64,000 nucleotides of DNA from Pterois miles (Eukaryota; Chordata; Actinopteri; Perciformes; Scorpaenidae), in contig CAMQGK010000341.1 of the NCBI GenBank assembly GCA_947000775.1, positions 11,883,001-11,947,000 on the forward strand. The letters run 5' to 3'. The position numbers and the translations under genes were made by a program. A model generated the notes under the pieces. It did no database searches and was not told the origin of the DNA. It was given only the letters and a program-made list of their open reading frames with translations. How positions within the stretch are numbered: position 1 is the first letter of the stretch; each line of letters opens with the position of its first letter. Below are positions 1-10,510 of the stretch, piece by piece.

Positions 1-148
1 CTAAACCTAATTAAGTAGTTTTGATGCCTAAACCTAACTAAGTAGATTTGTTGCCTAAACCTTGCCAAGTTGATTTTTTCCTAAACCTAACCAAGTCAAA
101 CTTTTCCTAAACCTAACTAAGTGGTTTTGTTGCCTAAACCTAACCCGG
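1..148. repeat. 27-bp minisatellite at the window edge
   Basis: Tandem units begin with CTAAACCTAA at positions 1, 28, 55, 81, 107 and 134, so the period is 26-27 bp. Each unit continues with a variable AAGTAGTTTTGTTGC-like part. At least five and a half units are seen and the array probably runs on to the left. CCTAACC resembles telomeric sequence, but the period and the variable part show it is a local minisatellite, lying in an lmbrd1 intron. Confidence 0.85.
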
Positions 149-2609
149 TCATTCCCTGTTTAGACTGAAGTTTATTTTGAAAAGACTGGAATAGAAATTG
201 ACACGTGTATCACATGTTGCTGGACATTCGTAGAAAAATGTACAAAAATCCGAACTGCTATATGAGGATACATTGAACAGTAGTGACGCGGCTTCCTGCT
301 TATTCTAGCAGCTGTTTACGATGTTTACTTTACATCGGATTCCATTTCATTTTATATCCATTAACACAAGCTGGAACCCATTCAGCTCTAAATCCAACTT
401 TGGTTTTAGTATATTCAATCACTTCATTTTGAAATTCTTTTAATAAGTAATTTTATTAATGACTCAAATTTTATTTGATTTTCTGAGAAATTTTCAGCAT
501 TAGACGAAGCTGCCCTGTCAAATTATTCCTACCATGATGCTCATGCTGCTGCTCGCGGTGGGCGAGTTGCTTTGATCATAAACTCTGACTTGCATCAAAG
601 TTCTTGCATTTTGCCTCTGCCCTCGCGAGAAAAGATGTCAGATATATCATGGAGTTGAAAGTAGCACCCTCTTGGATGATACGATAGTAAAGTAATTGTA
701 CTATTTATTTATGTTTGTATCTTTCTGAATGATAATTGTCTAATCGTTTAGGATCTCACGTTAATAATCCATCAGACTTATTTAAATAGGCCTCCATCTC
801 ACTCATTCATTTGATTTTTTTTTCCATTACGACTGCTTCCACCATATATTTATCTGTCTTCATGTCCATTTCTAATCATCACTCCCTCACCCAAGAAATT
901 AACTGTCTCCTCTGTTGTTTATTGCCGCCGTGTTAACGCCTCCATCATCACATCTGCAACTCCCATTATTGGTTACATTAGTTCCCTGGATGGTCTGACC
1001 AGCGATTTTAATGACATTCTGTGGACGACACTCCTTACTCAGTTTCTTCCCAAAACCAAAAGATTCTCTTGAGTGAAATTTGTGTCAGATCATCTAATAA
1101 ACGCTGTGCATTGTGTGTACAGCAAAGGCATATTAGATACCGAAGTGTCAACAACAGCATCATTTCTTATGGATTAGCAACTTTTGCAGCTATGGAAGTT
1201 TATTTCACACTTATAATATCAATAAATCCAACCCCAGGTTTTGTTTTTGACGCAGTAGTTCAATTTACCGATAAATGCCCTCCAGGTCATCGCTCCCGTT
1301 TTCCTCCTGATGATTTTCTTGTTCTTTCTCACCATTAAGGTCAACGCTATCAGAGGCAGAATCATAAATATTGTAATGTCTTTAAGCTGAACTTTAACTT
1401 TGAGCCAGTTTTTACCTTGGAGGATATATCACATCATTTCTAGTTTGAATCCCAGTGATAAAATTTCTAATGCAGAGGAGTGTTTTCACACTACGGACTG
1501 CTGTCTGTTTCCTAGCAACTTGCCAGTTTCCACAGCATTGTTTTAAAGAGCTTCAGGGGGAAGATGGTCGTAATTTTATGTGTTGCCTCCGAGATGTCAG
1601 GTGCCGAAGCAATTTTCAACAGGAGGCTCCCTCAACCCCAACACAAATTAATAGTAATTTTCTTTGTATCAAGGGGATTGTCATCAATTTGCATTACAAT
1701 GGAATACGTCAATCAAAAGTTATTCTCTTGAAAGACAAAATGTCCATCTTGTAATCCACAGACGCCCTTTACCTTTTAAAGGAAAATTACAGTTTCAAAA
1801 TATATCCGGAAATGTGCCAAAAGTGCGAAATAACAACATTTTCTGTTTTGGGCTTTAATTAAGTTTAAATTAAATGATACTCTTTGCTTAAAACTGCTCT
1901 AATCAGTACTTTTCAACTTTTTTTTCCCCCATAAAAGAGCTCTAATAAACCCACTGTACACTACCTGCCCAGCACTCAACAGGAGACAGGTGAACACAGT
2001 GGAGCATTTAGCAGCCAAAGAGCCAGACTTCTCCCTCAGGAGATGGTGGAGACCAAAAACACGGATGAAAGGAGAGTGAAAATTGGATGTACATCCACCA
2101 GGACACCTGAAACCAGACTCCAAATAATGTTGTTAACAAGTTGTGTGATTGTCTGATGTCTTGTGTCGCTACCTTTAATGGACTCAGCTTCAGAGGTGTA
2201 GCTACAGCCACAGATCTTAGAAGTACCTTAAAAGTGAAGAAAGTCATTTACTGTAGAAAACAAGACCCGTGTTGTAAATAAACGTAATTCTCTTTCTCAG
2301 CTTCCTCTTGGTGTAATCAGTGATTTAGGTCTTTTGCATCTGGAGGTCTTGAGTGCTGCTCAAATGGATTTTCTCTGCAAGGGAAAAAAAAAAAAAAAGA
2401 TTTCACACAGCAAGAGGATGTTTTTGGTGAACATTCATCGACTATGAGAAAGCCAGAGATTTGAAAATAGTCCTGTTGAAGGAACATCAACATCCTCTAA
2501 GGACACTGGAATGAGAGTGCTCTGTTGCTTTTTAGATGGACAGAAAGTAAAAGCATACGTTGTAGGAACACGAGTGCTTGCTGATAGAGAGGCTTTCACA
2601 AAGAACACA

Positions 2610-2692
<83 letters not shown>

Positions 2693-5600
2693 GAGGGTTT
2701 TATGCATGTGTTTGGATGCCGAGATGAAAGTTATACATAATGCATCGTGCTACATGGGGCAGCACTCACCAGGGTATCATGAGTCAAGGTGAAATTACCT
2801 GTACTCCCACACTACCCCACGGTCTTATCGGAGAATGGTAATGATTTCAAGGTGAAGTGGGTCAGTGGTGTACATGATAATATATTTAGGCAGACCACTG
2901 TTGTGAACCATCTGTAGGTCCCACTCGGAGCCTCGCAATTCAGGTGAGCAGCTGGAGAGCTGCAGATGGCTGTTAGAGGGGTCATGGGGATGAAGATACA
3001 CTTGCTTCTATTATCCGTTGGTCCTGGTGAAGTACAAGCAAGACTGTTGGTACATCTTCAGAGCTGCCGTGGGTCCGCCCTATCTGATCTTGACGATAGA
3101 TGAAACAGCACAGACTTGGGTTTTACTTTTCTTTAAATTCAACTCGAAGCTTTTGAAAAAGCTGGCTTTAATGAGTGTATTCTAAACTACAGTGAGGTAT
3201 TGCCGTGTTACCTTGATGTCGTGTAGCTCGGTGTAAGTCTGATTGCACTGTTCATGGGGTTCAAGTCAGTGTGAAGAGCTGTGTAAGAAACAGTGTGATA
3301 GGAGCAGCTCAGCAGGGTTAGCGCTAATGCTCCAGATGGCTCTCTAACATAGCCAGACAGTGCATTTCGTCTCCACTTCAGCTTTGTAGACTTTCTCTCT
3401 TGCCTTGTTCTGTTAAAATTATACAAGTCTGATTAGGGAGTATATTGAAATATTTTTCCTTTTATTGCTTCAGTGTGCATGGCTAAGCTAATTAATGCAT
3501 GTGATCTGAAGGCAAGAATTTCTACTTCCCTTTCTTCCTGTGTCTTCACACAAGAACAATTGGAGCAGTGAAGAGAGACCCAGACCCTGCTCGCATATCA
3601 TTGGCACTTTCCGCATTTGACGTCATCAGCATTTCCCCGTGCCTGCCAATACCCATTCATGCACATAAAGGGGAATGACTCAGCTTAAGAAAATCATTCC
3701 TGCCGTCTATCCCAGTCAGATCAATAGCAAGTTCTGTTAAAAGCTGGAGAGCTAAGACTCGGGAGATGTGACAAGCATAAAGCACAGACCTGCTCCGCAG
3801 ACAAAGACACCTATTGGATTTTAGAAGCAAGTTTTTGGTTTTTATGTGTTTGTATTCACGATCAGAGACCTTAGTCAATACCAGTTGAGCTGTTCTAGGT
3901 CATAGCAGAGTTTGAACGGTGCCGAAATCACTGACAGGTTCAAATTGGTTCATGAAATGGATTACAACTGTATAACATTTCACTTTTTCCCCAATCAAGT
4001 ATAATACGATAATCCCCATATTAATGTTGTTAAATGATAAATAATTAAAGATTTAAATGTATGTGTGCATGATGGTTTATAGTAAACAAATTTGATAGTA
4101 AATGAAAACAAACCGTACAACAATCTCAGCTGCTCAAGCAGATATGTAATGAAAGGTTGCCATACGCTGCTAAAATGATCCTTAGGTCCTCGGAGAGCAA
4201 ATCTTCTCGTTCCTCGCTTCAGAAAGTACTCTTTTCACTTTTTAACAAATTGTCTTGTGGTGCTTTAATACAGTAAGTAAGTAAGCTGGCAAAAACATCA
4301 GAGGTAAACAGAAATGTTCTTTTAACAGGCTTATTCATGACTATGAATGTCGGATATAATTCAACAGTTTCAGTAAGACTTCAATCAGAATATAGTCATT
4401 GTTATTAATTAAAATGAGATTTCTTCCACCTATTTTGCAGTTAGTATGAGCCCAGCGTATACAACAGTATAATTTTTAAGATCTTATTGAATGTTCTGCA
4501 GTACACTACATGTATGTCATGAATTTCATTTAACAATCACATGTAAATGACATAACAGATGTAGAGCCTGAGAGGGTCCCAGATGAAGTTGCGTTCATTG
4601 AAGAATTAAGGTTACATACATAACCCATGACCTACGGCTCACTGTCTTCACAATTTGTTGGTGCCTTCTTGCATGTCCCGCTTTTGCCTTTTCAGTGTGT
4701 AATACTGGATATTTTGATGCAAGGCTCCATTAAATCTTACAACATTCCAGGTTTATCAACTGGTTAAGCCGTATTCACATTGACAGTGACATGGCTTTCC
4801 TCTCTTCAGAAGACCACTTGTCTTTTTTAGTTACAGTGACAAAATTGCCCGAGGCTCTGCTCCGTGGAGTCAGTGATGTATGGGCCATCTGGCGTAGCGG
4901 GACAAATCCCGGTGGGCCGGCGGGCCGTCAAGAAATCTGTTTTTACCAGCCGCTCGGACCTGTCTGTCTCTTTACTGGCCCTCTCTGTATACCTGTCATT
5001 CAGGGAGCGCATGAGAGCGTTCAAGGACTGCTCACTGGCCAATCACAATCAAGTTAGTTAAACTCAGCATTGCTACTGTTGCGGCTGTAAAACGGTAGAT
5101 AAATAGTGAGCGTCACAGCCCTGCTCAACCCAACCAAAATGATCAATGTCGTCCGCATAACTGAATTATTTCATCTTTTTATCTCAGTAAGTAATGATGT
5201 AAGAATGGTGCTGCTTTATTTATGTGAAAGAAAGAATTAACAGCAACTTCTGGAGTCAGTAGGGCTGTAACAAATAGCTCAAAACTTCATTCATAATGTT
5301 GAATGCTGTTCAGTCTTTTTAAACACAGTATTTCTGCACAGTTGAATATACACTAATATGACTAGTATTATAGTATATGTAGAATTAGATTCCAGTGGTG
5401 GCTGTGTAGGATTGTTTCTGACTGGTGTGATCCAACATTTCCAATAACTCCTCTCAGAGCATTTTAAGGCCAACAGGCGAAATGTATTGAAAAAGATCGA
5501 TGTAATAATTTCCAAAATCTACATGTTTTTATCTCTCAAGTCTGCTTCAATCCATATTTGTTGGCGTGTTAGCCTTTCAAAAACAACATTTTCACTTTGG

Positions 5601-6751
5601 TCATAGCTATCAGTTTGGTGTCCCGCTCGCCGCTCACAAAGGGAGGCCCGCACCTATATCAGCGAGTAATTGGCTCTTTTCTCTTCCCTCTGTAACACAG
5701 GTGGATAGCAAGTGCTCCACTAGTGCAATTATAGATGCCATTTAGCAATAGATGTGTCATGTTTTTATTGCACTCTTGACAGAGACAGACAGAGAAGTTA
5801 CTTCTCTTATTTTCTTCTAGAGACAAAAGTCCTGTTTCCTCAGGCTGTCTGTCTGCTGTCCTTTCTTCATCCTCCTTTACGTGAAAACCGATTATTCTTC
5901 TCTTAACTTCGCAAAGTCACTTTGTAAAAGAAATCAATTTTTTCTTACTTTCCATAATAATTCCTTCTGTCCTTCCTTCCTTCAAAGGTTTCTATATCAA
6001 TTAATCAAAACTAGAGAATGGCAGAGGATGTCTCAGGATAGTGTGATTTAGCAAAATTTTAATTAAAACATTTATTTTTATAGGGGATGGGACTGTGCTG
6101 GAGCATAGTGGGAGGACTTCTCAACTGAAACAGTTTGCTGTCACTTTATTTCTTTTGGAGTTTTACATTTACAGATACTTAAAAGTGTATTTTGAAAGTA
6201 AATTTGTGTGATAAAATAATTCACTTATCTATTCCCAAAGGTTTTGGCCATATCCCGCAGCCGTCCTCTGCAGGAATGGCTGAGAAAGAGAACCTTAAAT
6301 TTTTATGGCAGATATGTTTATCCAAGGTCGAGACTGAACCTCCAAAACAACATTTTGAATTCTGCTTTTTGGGGAGGACAGCTGTATTTGTGCATCCTGC
6401 TCATTTCCTTTAATACCACTGTTTTTTAAGACCAAATTACAGTCTGTTTTTGTTTTCATTTTATTTCATAACAACTACTTTTCCAAACTTTAGTGTCTTA
6501 CTTTCTTTAAAGAAAATATTTAAAGTAATATTTGCCTATTTATCTGTGATGCAGAAACCTTGCAAAAATAAAATATTTTCTGTATTTGACGACATGATAA
6601 ATGTCACAGCGAAGTGACTGTCTGTTAACTTGTGCTTAAATTTGTCAAGCAAATACCTGATGGAAAATACCAACCACCTTGTGTTGAATACAGAAGTGAA
6701 TATGCTTGTTTATTAAATTCTTAAATGCTGTTTTTCGTCTCCTTGTTTCAG
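149..6751. other. lmbrd1 intron, no exon recognised
   Basis: AT-rich DNA with many in-frame stops. It should be lmbrd1 intron, because the exon at 6752 begins inside a codon. I looked for the preceding LMBD1 exon (around the YVMYG and CDADAP motifs of the family) and did not find one. The stretch 490-1860 has weakly coding-like short frames and could be a decayed retroelement, which I cannot name. A somewhat GC-richer patch at 4790-5060 carries open frames on both strands but no recognisable domain. Otherwise only a (TG)n tract and short A runs stand out. Confidence 0.5.
2611..2690. repeat. (TG)40 microsatellite
   Basis: Forty uninterrupted TG dinucleotides. The Cys/Val and His/Thr open frames across it are artefacts of the repeat. 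It is likely to be length-polymorphic. Confidence 0.98.
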
Positions 6752-6843
6752 ACCAGTGCACTGTGACAAGATCCTATCTTTTCCTCCACAAATTCTGGTT
6801 CTTTGGCACCATCTACTACTTCGGTAACTGGGCCTTTATTGGG
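6752..6843 (+). CDS. lmbrd1: lmbrd1 penultimate coding exon
   Basis: The acceptor follows a pyrimidine-rich stretch ending TTTCAG and the donor is GGG|GTGAGT. The exon starts with two bases of a split Asp codon, then reads QCTVTRSYLFLHKF and on to YYFGNWAFIG, 30 full codons. It covers the luminal Cys-containing loop and the first half of the last helix. Confidence 0.93.
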
Positions 6844-7399
6844 GTGAGTCCAAGGATGTACATAAAATGACATCTTGATGTTAATTAAGCAGGGTGAGAA
6901 GTACAGTTGAATGTTCTTAAAGAAACACACAGGTAAGACTTTTGTTCATTATTGACAAAGATAGATAAAAAAAACAGTGAAAATAGTCCTTTTCTATCTT
7001 GTGAGCAATAAAACATTTACAGCAACAACATCTGTAAAACATTTAATTTAGCTCAAAAGCGGTTCATGAGTATTTTCATCGGGGGAAGAGCGTGAGAGCC
7101 GAAGCACATAATTTAATTTCTACTCAGAAAAAGGTTACTGGAAAATGATTTTCCAAGACTGCACACAGCTAATCTCCTCAGCAAAAAAAATATTTAATAG
7201 CCTCTCTCCTGGTGCAGTTGATGCATTCTATCGATCAAGTGATCCATATGAAATATTTCCAAATGTGTGCTCTGCTTATTATTTTTAGGCTTTCCTCATT
7301 GGTCTGGTGGTGTCCTGCTGCAGAGGGAAGAAGTCTGTGATTGAAGGAGAGGTGGAGGCCGATGACTCAGACTTAAGCGATGATGAATATGTGCACTGA
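6752..7399 (+). CDS. lmbrd1: lmbrd1, LMBD1 lysosomal cobalamin transport-escort protein, C-terminal end (partial)
   Basis: Two exons, 6752-6843 and 7289-7399, join in phase 0 across a GT-AG intron. They encode the last 66 residues or so of LMBD1. The family member is a nine-helix lysosomal membrane protein that works with ABCD4 to move vitamin B12 out of the lysosome; loss in humans causes the cblF disorder. The sequence shows the family motif QCTVTRSYLFLHKFWFF, a hydrophobic last helix split by the intron, a CC-RGKK membrane-exit motif, and an acidic Asp/Ser tail. I recall the human tail as SDISDDEPSVYSA; here it ends SDLSDDEYVH, so the acidic part is kept and the extreme end is shorter. Upstream exons lie left of the window or were not recognised. 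It converges on adgrb3, as in mammals. Confidence 0.93.
7289..7399 (+). CDS. lmbrd1: lmbrd1 last coding exon with stop codon
   Basis: The acceptor is TTTTTAG at 7282-7288. Thirty-six codons begin AFLIGLVVSCCRGKKSV and end in the acidic tail DDSDLSDDEYVH, then TGA at 7397-7399. It completes the last transmembrane helix and the cytosolic tail. Confidence 0.94.
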   Translation, partial: AFLIGLVVSCCRGKKSVIEGEVEADDSDLSDDEYVH

Positions 7400-8700
7400 A
7401 AACACTATTCACACGGACAGCTTTGTAGATATTCCCACCATCACTTAAAGGGATTAGAACGTACAATTTCATAAACAAATAAATGGATGTCAGTAATTTG
7501 TCATAGTTTAATTCATTGTTTTTAATGAGTTATTGCAGTCGTGTCTTGTGGAGTTGACGCATCCCGCTCTTAAATGAGACCACTGAGACTGCTTGTTGTG
7601 TCTTTCTCAGTCAATATTATTGATGACTTTGGCATTCTGGGAGTGTCCTTCAACTCAATCCCACCTTGAGAATTCACTTATCAACCGTATGAAACTGACA
7701 CAAATTGGTATTTTTTTTTTTTTTTATTGCGGCAGCAGAGTCGTACATTTCTCCAAAACTTTATGTCTAAGCTTCAGTTGGAGCTTGGACATACTTTTTA
7801 CGTTCTCAAAGCACTTTCTAGACCCTTTAAATGATTACTTTATATATATCTATAGTCGGCTCTAATATACCTTTTGAGCCTCCATAAACTGTTCCGCTTG
7901 CTTGTTTTCTGAAAAGCTAATTGGTATAAAATAAGTGTTGACAGCAGTAACATTTTCAAAGTTTATTTTGCTCATTTTGTCTGAGGTTAAATACAGTGCT
8001 AGAGAGTTTGCTGCTTTTTCCCCACATTTAGTCATTTGCAGTCTCCATTATTTAAGTAACCATTACTGTACTTGCATACTTGCACTGTGTGAAATGTAAA
8101 GGACCAATTGCGGCTCTTGTTTTTCCAATGTTTCAGTTATTCTCGGTTATTCTTGGTTTTTAGTTATATGGTTTCAACAGCTTTTTGCTGTCTTTGTTGG
8201 AAGAACATGGGAAAAAGGGGGGGGTGAACATAGAATTAATCAAATATGGATGTAATTTTATTTGGCGTGTGATATAGATCTTATTTTTTTCAGCTATGTT
8301 TAATTTCTTTACAGCAGTGTATTTAGCAGATTCAAAATGAATACAAACTGACCATGTAATCAACCAACTGACATAAATTGTGAATATGAATGTTTTTAAT
8401 TTGGAAACCAAATATGTGTGCCTCATGAATGTGTAGCTCCATGATGGGCACACACTACTGTATATGCTAACCCTAAATTAGCCTCACAGAAATCAGCCCG
8501 AATCACACAAGTTTGGTTTTTGTTTTGAGCTATGAGTCTGCTAACCTTCACTGAGAGAGGAAATATGGTCACATGATGACGACAGAAGCTGCATCACATG
8601 TAGTTTTCGCCTGTGATTGGTTGAAAAGAATGCTGTTGTGGAAGTTGTCAATACTGATTGATACCTGTATTTAAAGAAATAAAACCATTTTAAACACATA
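7400..8700 (+). other. lmbrd1: lmbrd1 3' UTR region with candidate poly(A) signals
   Basis: AATAAA hexamers stand at 7478-7483, about 80 bases after the stop, and at 8678-8683. Either could end the message. The second lies just before the transposon cluster that starts at 8798, so a transcript reaching it would fill nearly all the non-repetitive DNA downstream of the gene. Which signal is used cannot be read from sequence. Confidence 0.45.
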
Positions 8701-9040
8701 TTTTTCAGTTCCAATGATTTCCTTTCATAGTCAGGTATTCAATGAGTGGTTAATACTTTAGCATAATATTTATGCTTTGTGTCACAGTCGTGTGGAGTAG
8801 GCCCTTTTCACAGCAGCCATTTTGACATGTCAATGCAGGGTAAACACCGGTGTCATTAATAACATTAATTATAGCCCTGTTGCATTTAGGTGCATGCTGG
8901 CTCTCTGGGCTGTGTCTATGGTAACTCACATATTGTGAAAACTTGCAAAAACTCTCACAAGACTCACTGCCTGACAACCTAAGTTAACCTTAACTATTCA
9001 AGGTCAATGCCTCACCTCATGATTGGTGAACATGAGTGTA

Positions 9041-9390
9041 GAAGAAGAAGAAGAAGAAGATCAACCTTTATTAGTCCCACAGTGGGGAAATTCAATTTAC
9101 ACTCTGTTGTTTTGTTTTTTTTTAACTTATACATGGTACATGCAGACCTGAAACACACATACATGCATTAATGGAGAGGTGTCAGAGTGATGGGGCTGCT
9201 CCTGACAAGCGCCCCAAGCAGTTGGGGGTTTGGTGTCTTGCTCAGGGGCACCTCGGCAGTGCCCAAGAGGTAAACTGGCACCTCTCCAGCTACCAGTTCA
9301 CACTCAGTTTTTTGGTCCATGTCGGGACTTGAACCGGTGACCCTCCGGTTCCCAAGCCAACTCCCTACAGACTGAGCTACTGCCGCCCCC
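9041..9390 (-). mobile_element. tRNA-derived SINE with (CTT)n tail
   Basis: Read on the minus strand, the element opens with a tRNA-like head: an A box TAGCTCAGTCTG (9368-9379) and a B box GGTTCAAGTCC (9325-9335), the internal RNA polymerase III promoter. A tRNA-unrelated body follows, then the tail AATTTCCCCACTGTGGGACT with AATAAAGG and a (CTT)n repeat (9042-9060 on plus). This head, body and tail order defines a SINE, and the tail matches a very common teleost 3' end. It appears full length. Confidence 0.88.
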
Positions 9391-9469
9391 AAGACTGACT
9401 CTCAATCATACAGATCACAGTCACCTTCGTGATGAATGTGTTTGTGTGTTAGCTTGTTCTGCTTCATGA

Positions 9470-9600
9470 TGGTGATTTGACAATGCCTGACGAAGATCTC
9501 CGTTGGATTGAAATGTTGCACAATTTTACTTGCCGGGACGTTTAATACAGTGTGCCGATCTCATGAGGCTTTCACAATTTGTAGACACGACCGGCTTACT
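9470..9600. repeat. Fragment of a common teleost repeat (GAAGATCTCCGTTGGATTGA type)
   Basis: The phrase CTGACGAAGATCTCCGTTGG followed by GAAATGTTGCA resembles a widespread teleost interspersed repeat recalled from other genomes. It sits between the SINE and the hAT-like element. Its boundaries are not visible. Confidence 0.4.
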
Positions 9601-9608
9601 GGAACGGG

Positions 9609-10016
9609 CAGGGCTGACTCTAGCCTTTTTGGTGCTTAGGCAAAATTCAGGGTTGACTCTTGGGTTTGGATTAGGGTTCAACCCCCCTGAACCCTAACCC
9701 TAACCTAATAACCTAATAACTAACTGCATTTATTAGAATATAAATAAACAATTGGTTAGGGTTAGGGTTAGGGTCCCTGATATTGTTGTCTTAAAAGTGT
9801 TTATTCAGTTTCGCTACGACTGTTTTAATACGGGTGAAAAGTGTATTTTTTTTCTATCTTTCATTTGTACCTCAATACATAAAATGAGGAAGGGAGCCCA
9901 CCAGCATTTTTAAAATGTATTTATTGTTATTTATGTTTTTTAGAGGGCGATCAACATCCCCCAGAAGGTGGGGCCCTAGGTGACCGCCTATGGCCATATG
10001 CCTTAAGCCAGCCCTG
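9609..10016. mobile_element. Non-autonomous hAT-like element with 8-bp target duplication
   Basis: The ends are inverted: CAGGGCTGACTCTAG at 9609 and, on the other strand, CAGGGCTGGCTTAAGG at 10016. The flanks are GGAACGGG (9601-9608) and GGAACAGG (10017-10024), which match at 7 of 8 bases. An 8-bp duplication and CAGGG termini are characteristic of hAT transposons. At 408 bp it has no room for a transposase. It encloses two inverted telomere-like arrays. Confidence 0.82.
9685..9774. repeat. Inverted pair of telomere-like (CCCTAA)/(TTAGGG) arrays
   Basis: 9685-9706 holds about three CCCTAA-type units and 9755-9774 holds about three TTAGGG units, separated by an AT-rich 48-bp spacer. The two arms could pair as a hairpin. 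They lie inside the hAT-like element, so they probably travelled with it rather than marking a chromosome fusion. Confidence 0.8.
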
Positions 10017-10034
10017 GGAACAGGACCAGAATTA

Positions 10035-10443
10035 ATGGTGTCTTCACATGCAGTTGTGTTTACCGTATTTATGAGTTGGGTCCATATGAACGCGCCCCTC
10101 ATGTCGTATTCATGGAAAGTTTCTGAAAGCTCCAAGTTCACGACTTGTGACGAGTTTGTTGACGTTGTGAGAAATGGTGGAGCCCATGGAAGTTCATTTA
10201 TCGGTGCATAATAAGTTCATATTGTATAGTATATTGTAATTTTAGTCATCTTTCTCCTCTGTTCTTATACCTCTGCATTTCCTGCGTTATGTTACCCACT
10301 TGCTAGCCTGCTAAATTGCCTCTGTGGCTTCTAGACTCGGACATTAATGTCAATATTGCCATTGTTTAGCAGCACCTGAATTGCACACATATTGTGAACA
10401 TGACTTCCCATCTCGTAAACATGACCCCATTTGAAGGCAGCAT
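10035..10443 (+). mobile_element. MITE family 1, copy A
   Basis: About 410 bp, starting TGGTGTCTTC and ending in the inverted form GGGG-free CCATTTGAAGGCAGCA. Both ends carry GTTTAC...GAGTTGGG-type inverted sequence. TAA stands on each side. Related copies lie at 53613-54032 (inverted) and 63014-63360 (same direction). The minus-strand open frame here is not a gene. Confidence 0.7.
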
Positions 10444-10510
10444 AATTTGATCAGTTATACCTGTGTAACCAGCAAAGAAATGTCAAAATGGCCACTGTGA
10501 AAAGGGCCTA

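Larger units (their letters stand above)
8798..10510. mobile_element. Composite element bounded by 29-bp inverted repeats
   Basis: 8798-8826 (TAGGCCCTTTTCACAGCAGC...) and 10482-10510 are inverted copies matching at 27 of 29 bases, with weaker similarity running further inward. The flanking bases allow a TA target duplication. Inside lie a SINE, a hAT-like element and a MITE, so this looks like an old DNA transposon hit repeatedly by later insertions. The boundary repeats could instead belong to two separate solo fragments. Confidence 0.55.

Noticed and set aside
1021..1858. Short open frames that could be a decayed LINE or gene
   Set aside because: No domain could be recognised and stops interrupt each frame. 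Kept only as a remark in the intron entry.
2435..2792. Long open frames on both strands across the TG repeat
   Set aside because: They are produced by the stop-free (TG)40 tract and encode only Cys/Val or His/Thr runs.
4864..5061. Frame containing VMYGPSG, reminiscent of the LMBD1 motif YVMYG
   Set aside because: Only four residues agree, neighbouring LMBD1 residues are absent, and no matching splice sites were found.
9325..9379. A functional tRNA gene
   Set aside because: A and B boxes are present, but the body continues as a SINE with a (CTT)n tail and no full cloverleaf or terminator.
9168..9392. 74-codon minus-strand open frame
   Set aside because: It lies wholly in the tRNA-derived SINE.
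9685..9774. Interstitial telomere from a chromosome fusion
   Set aside because: The arrays are short, inverted towards each other and enclosed by transposon ends with a target duplication.
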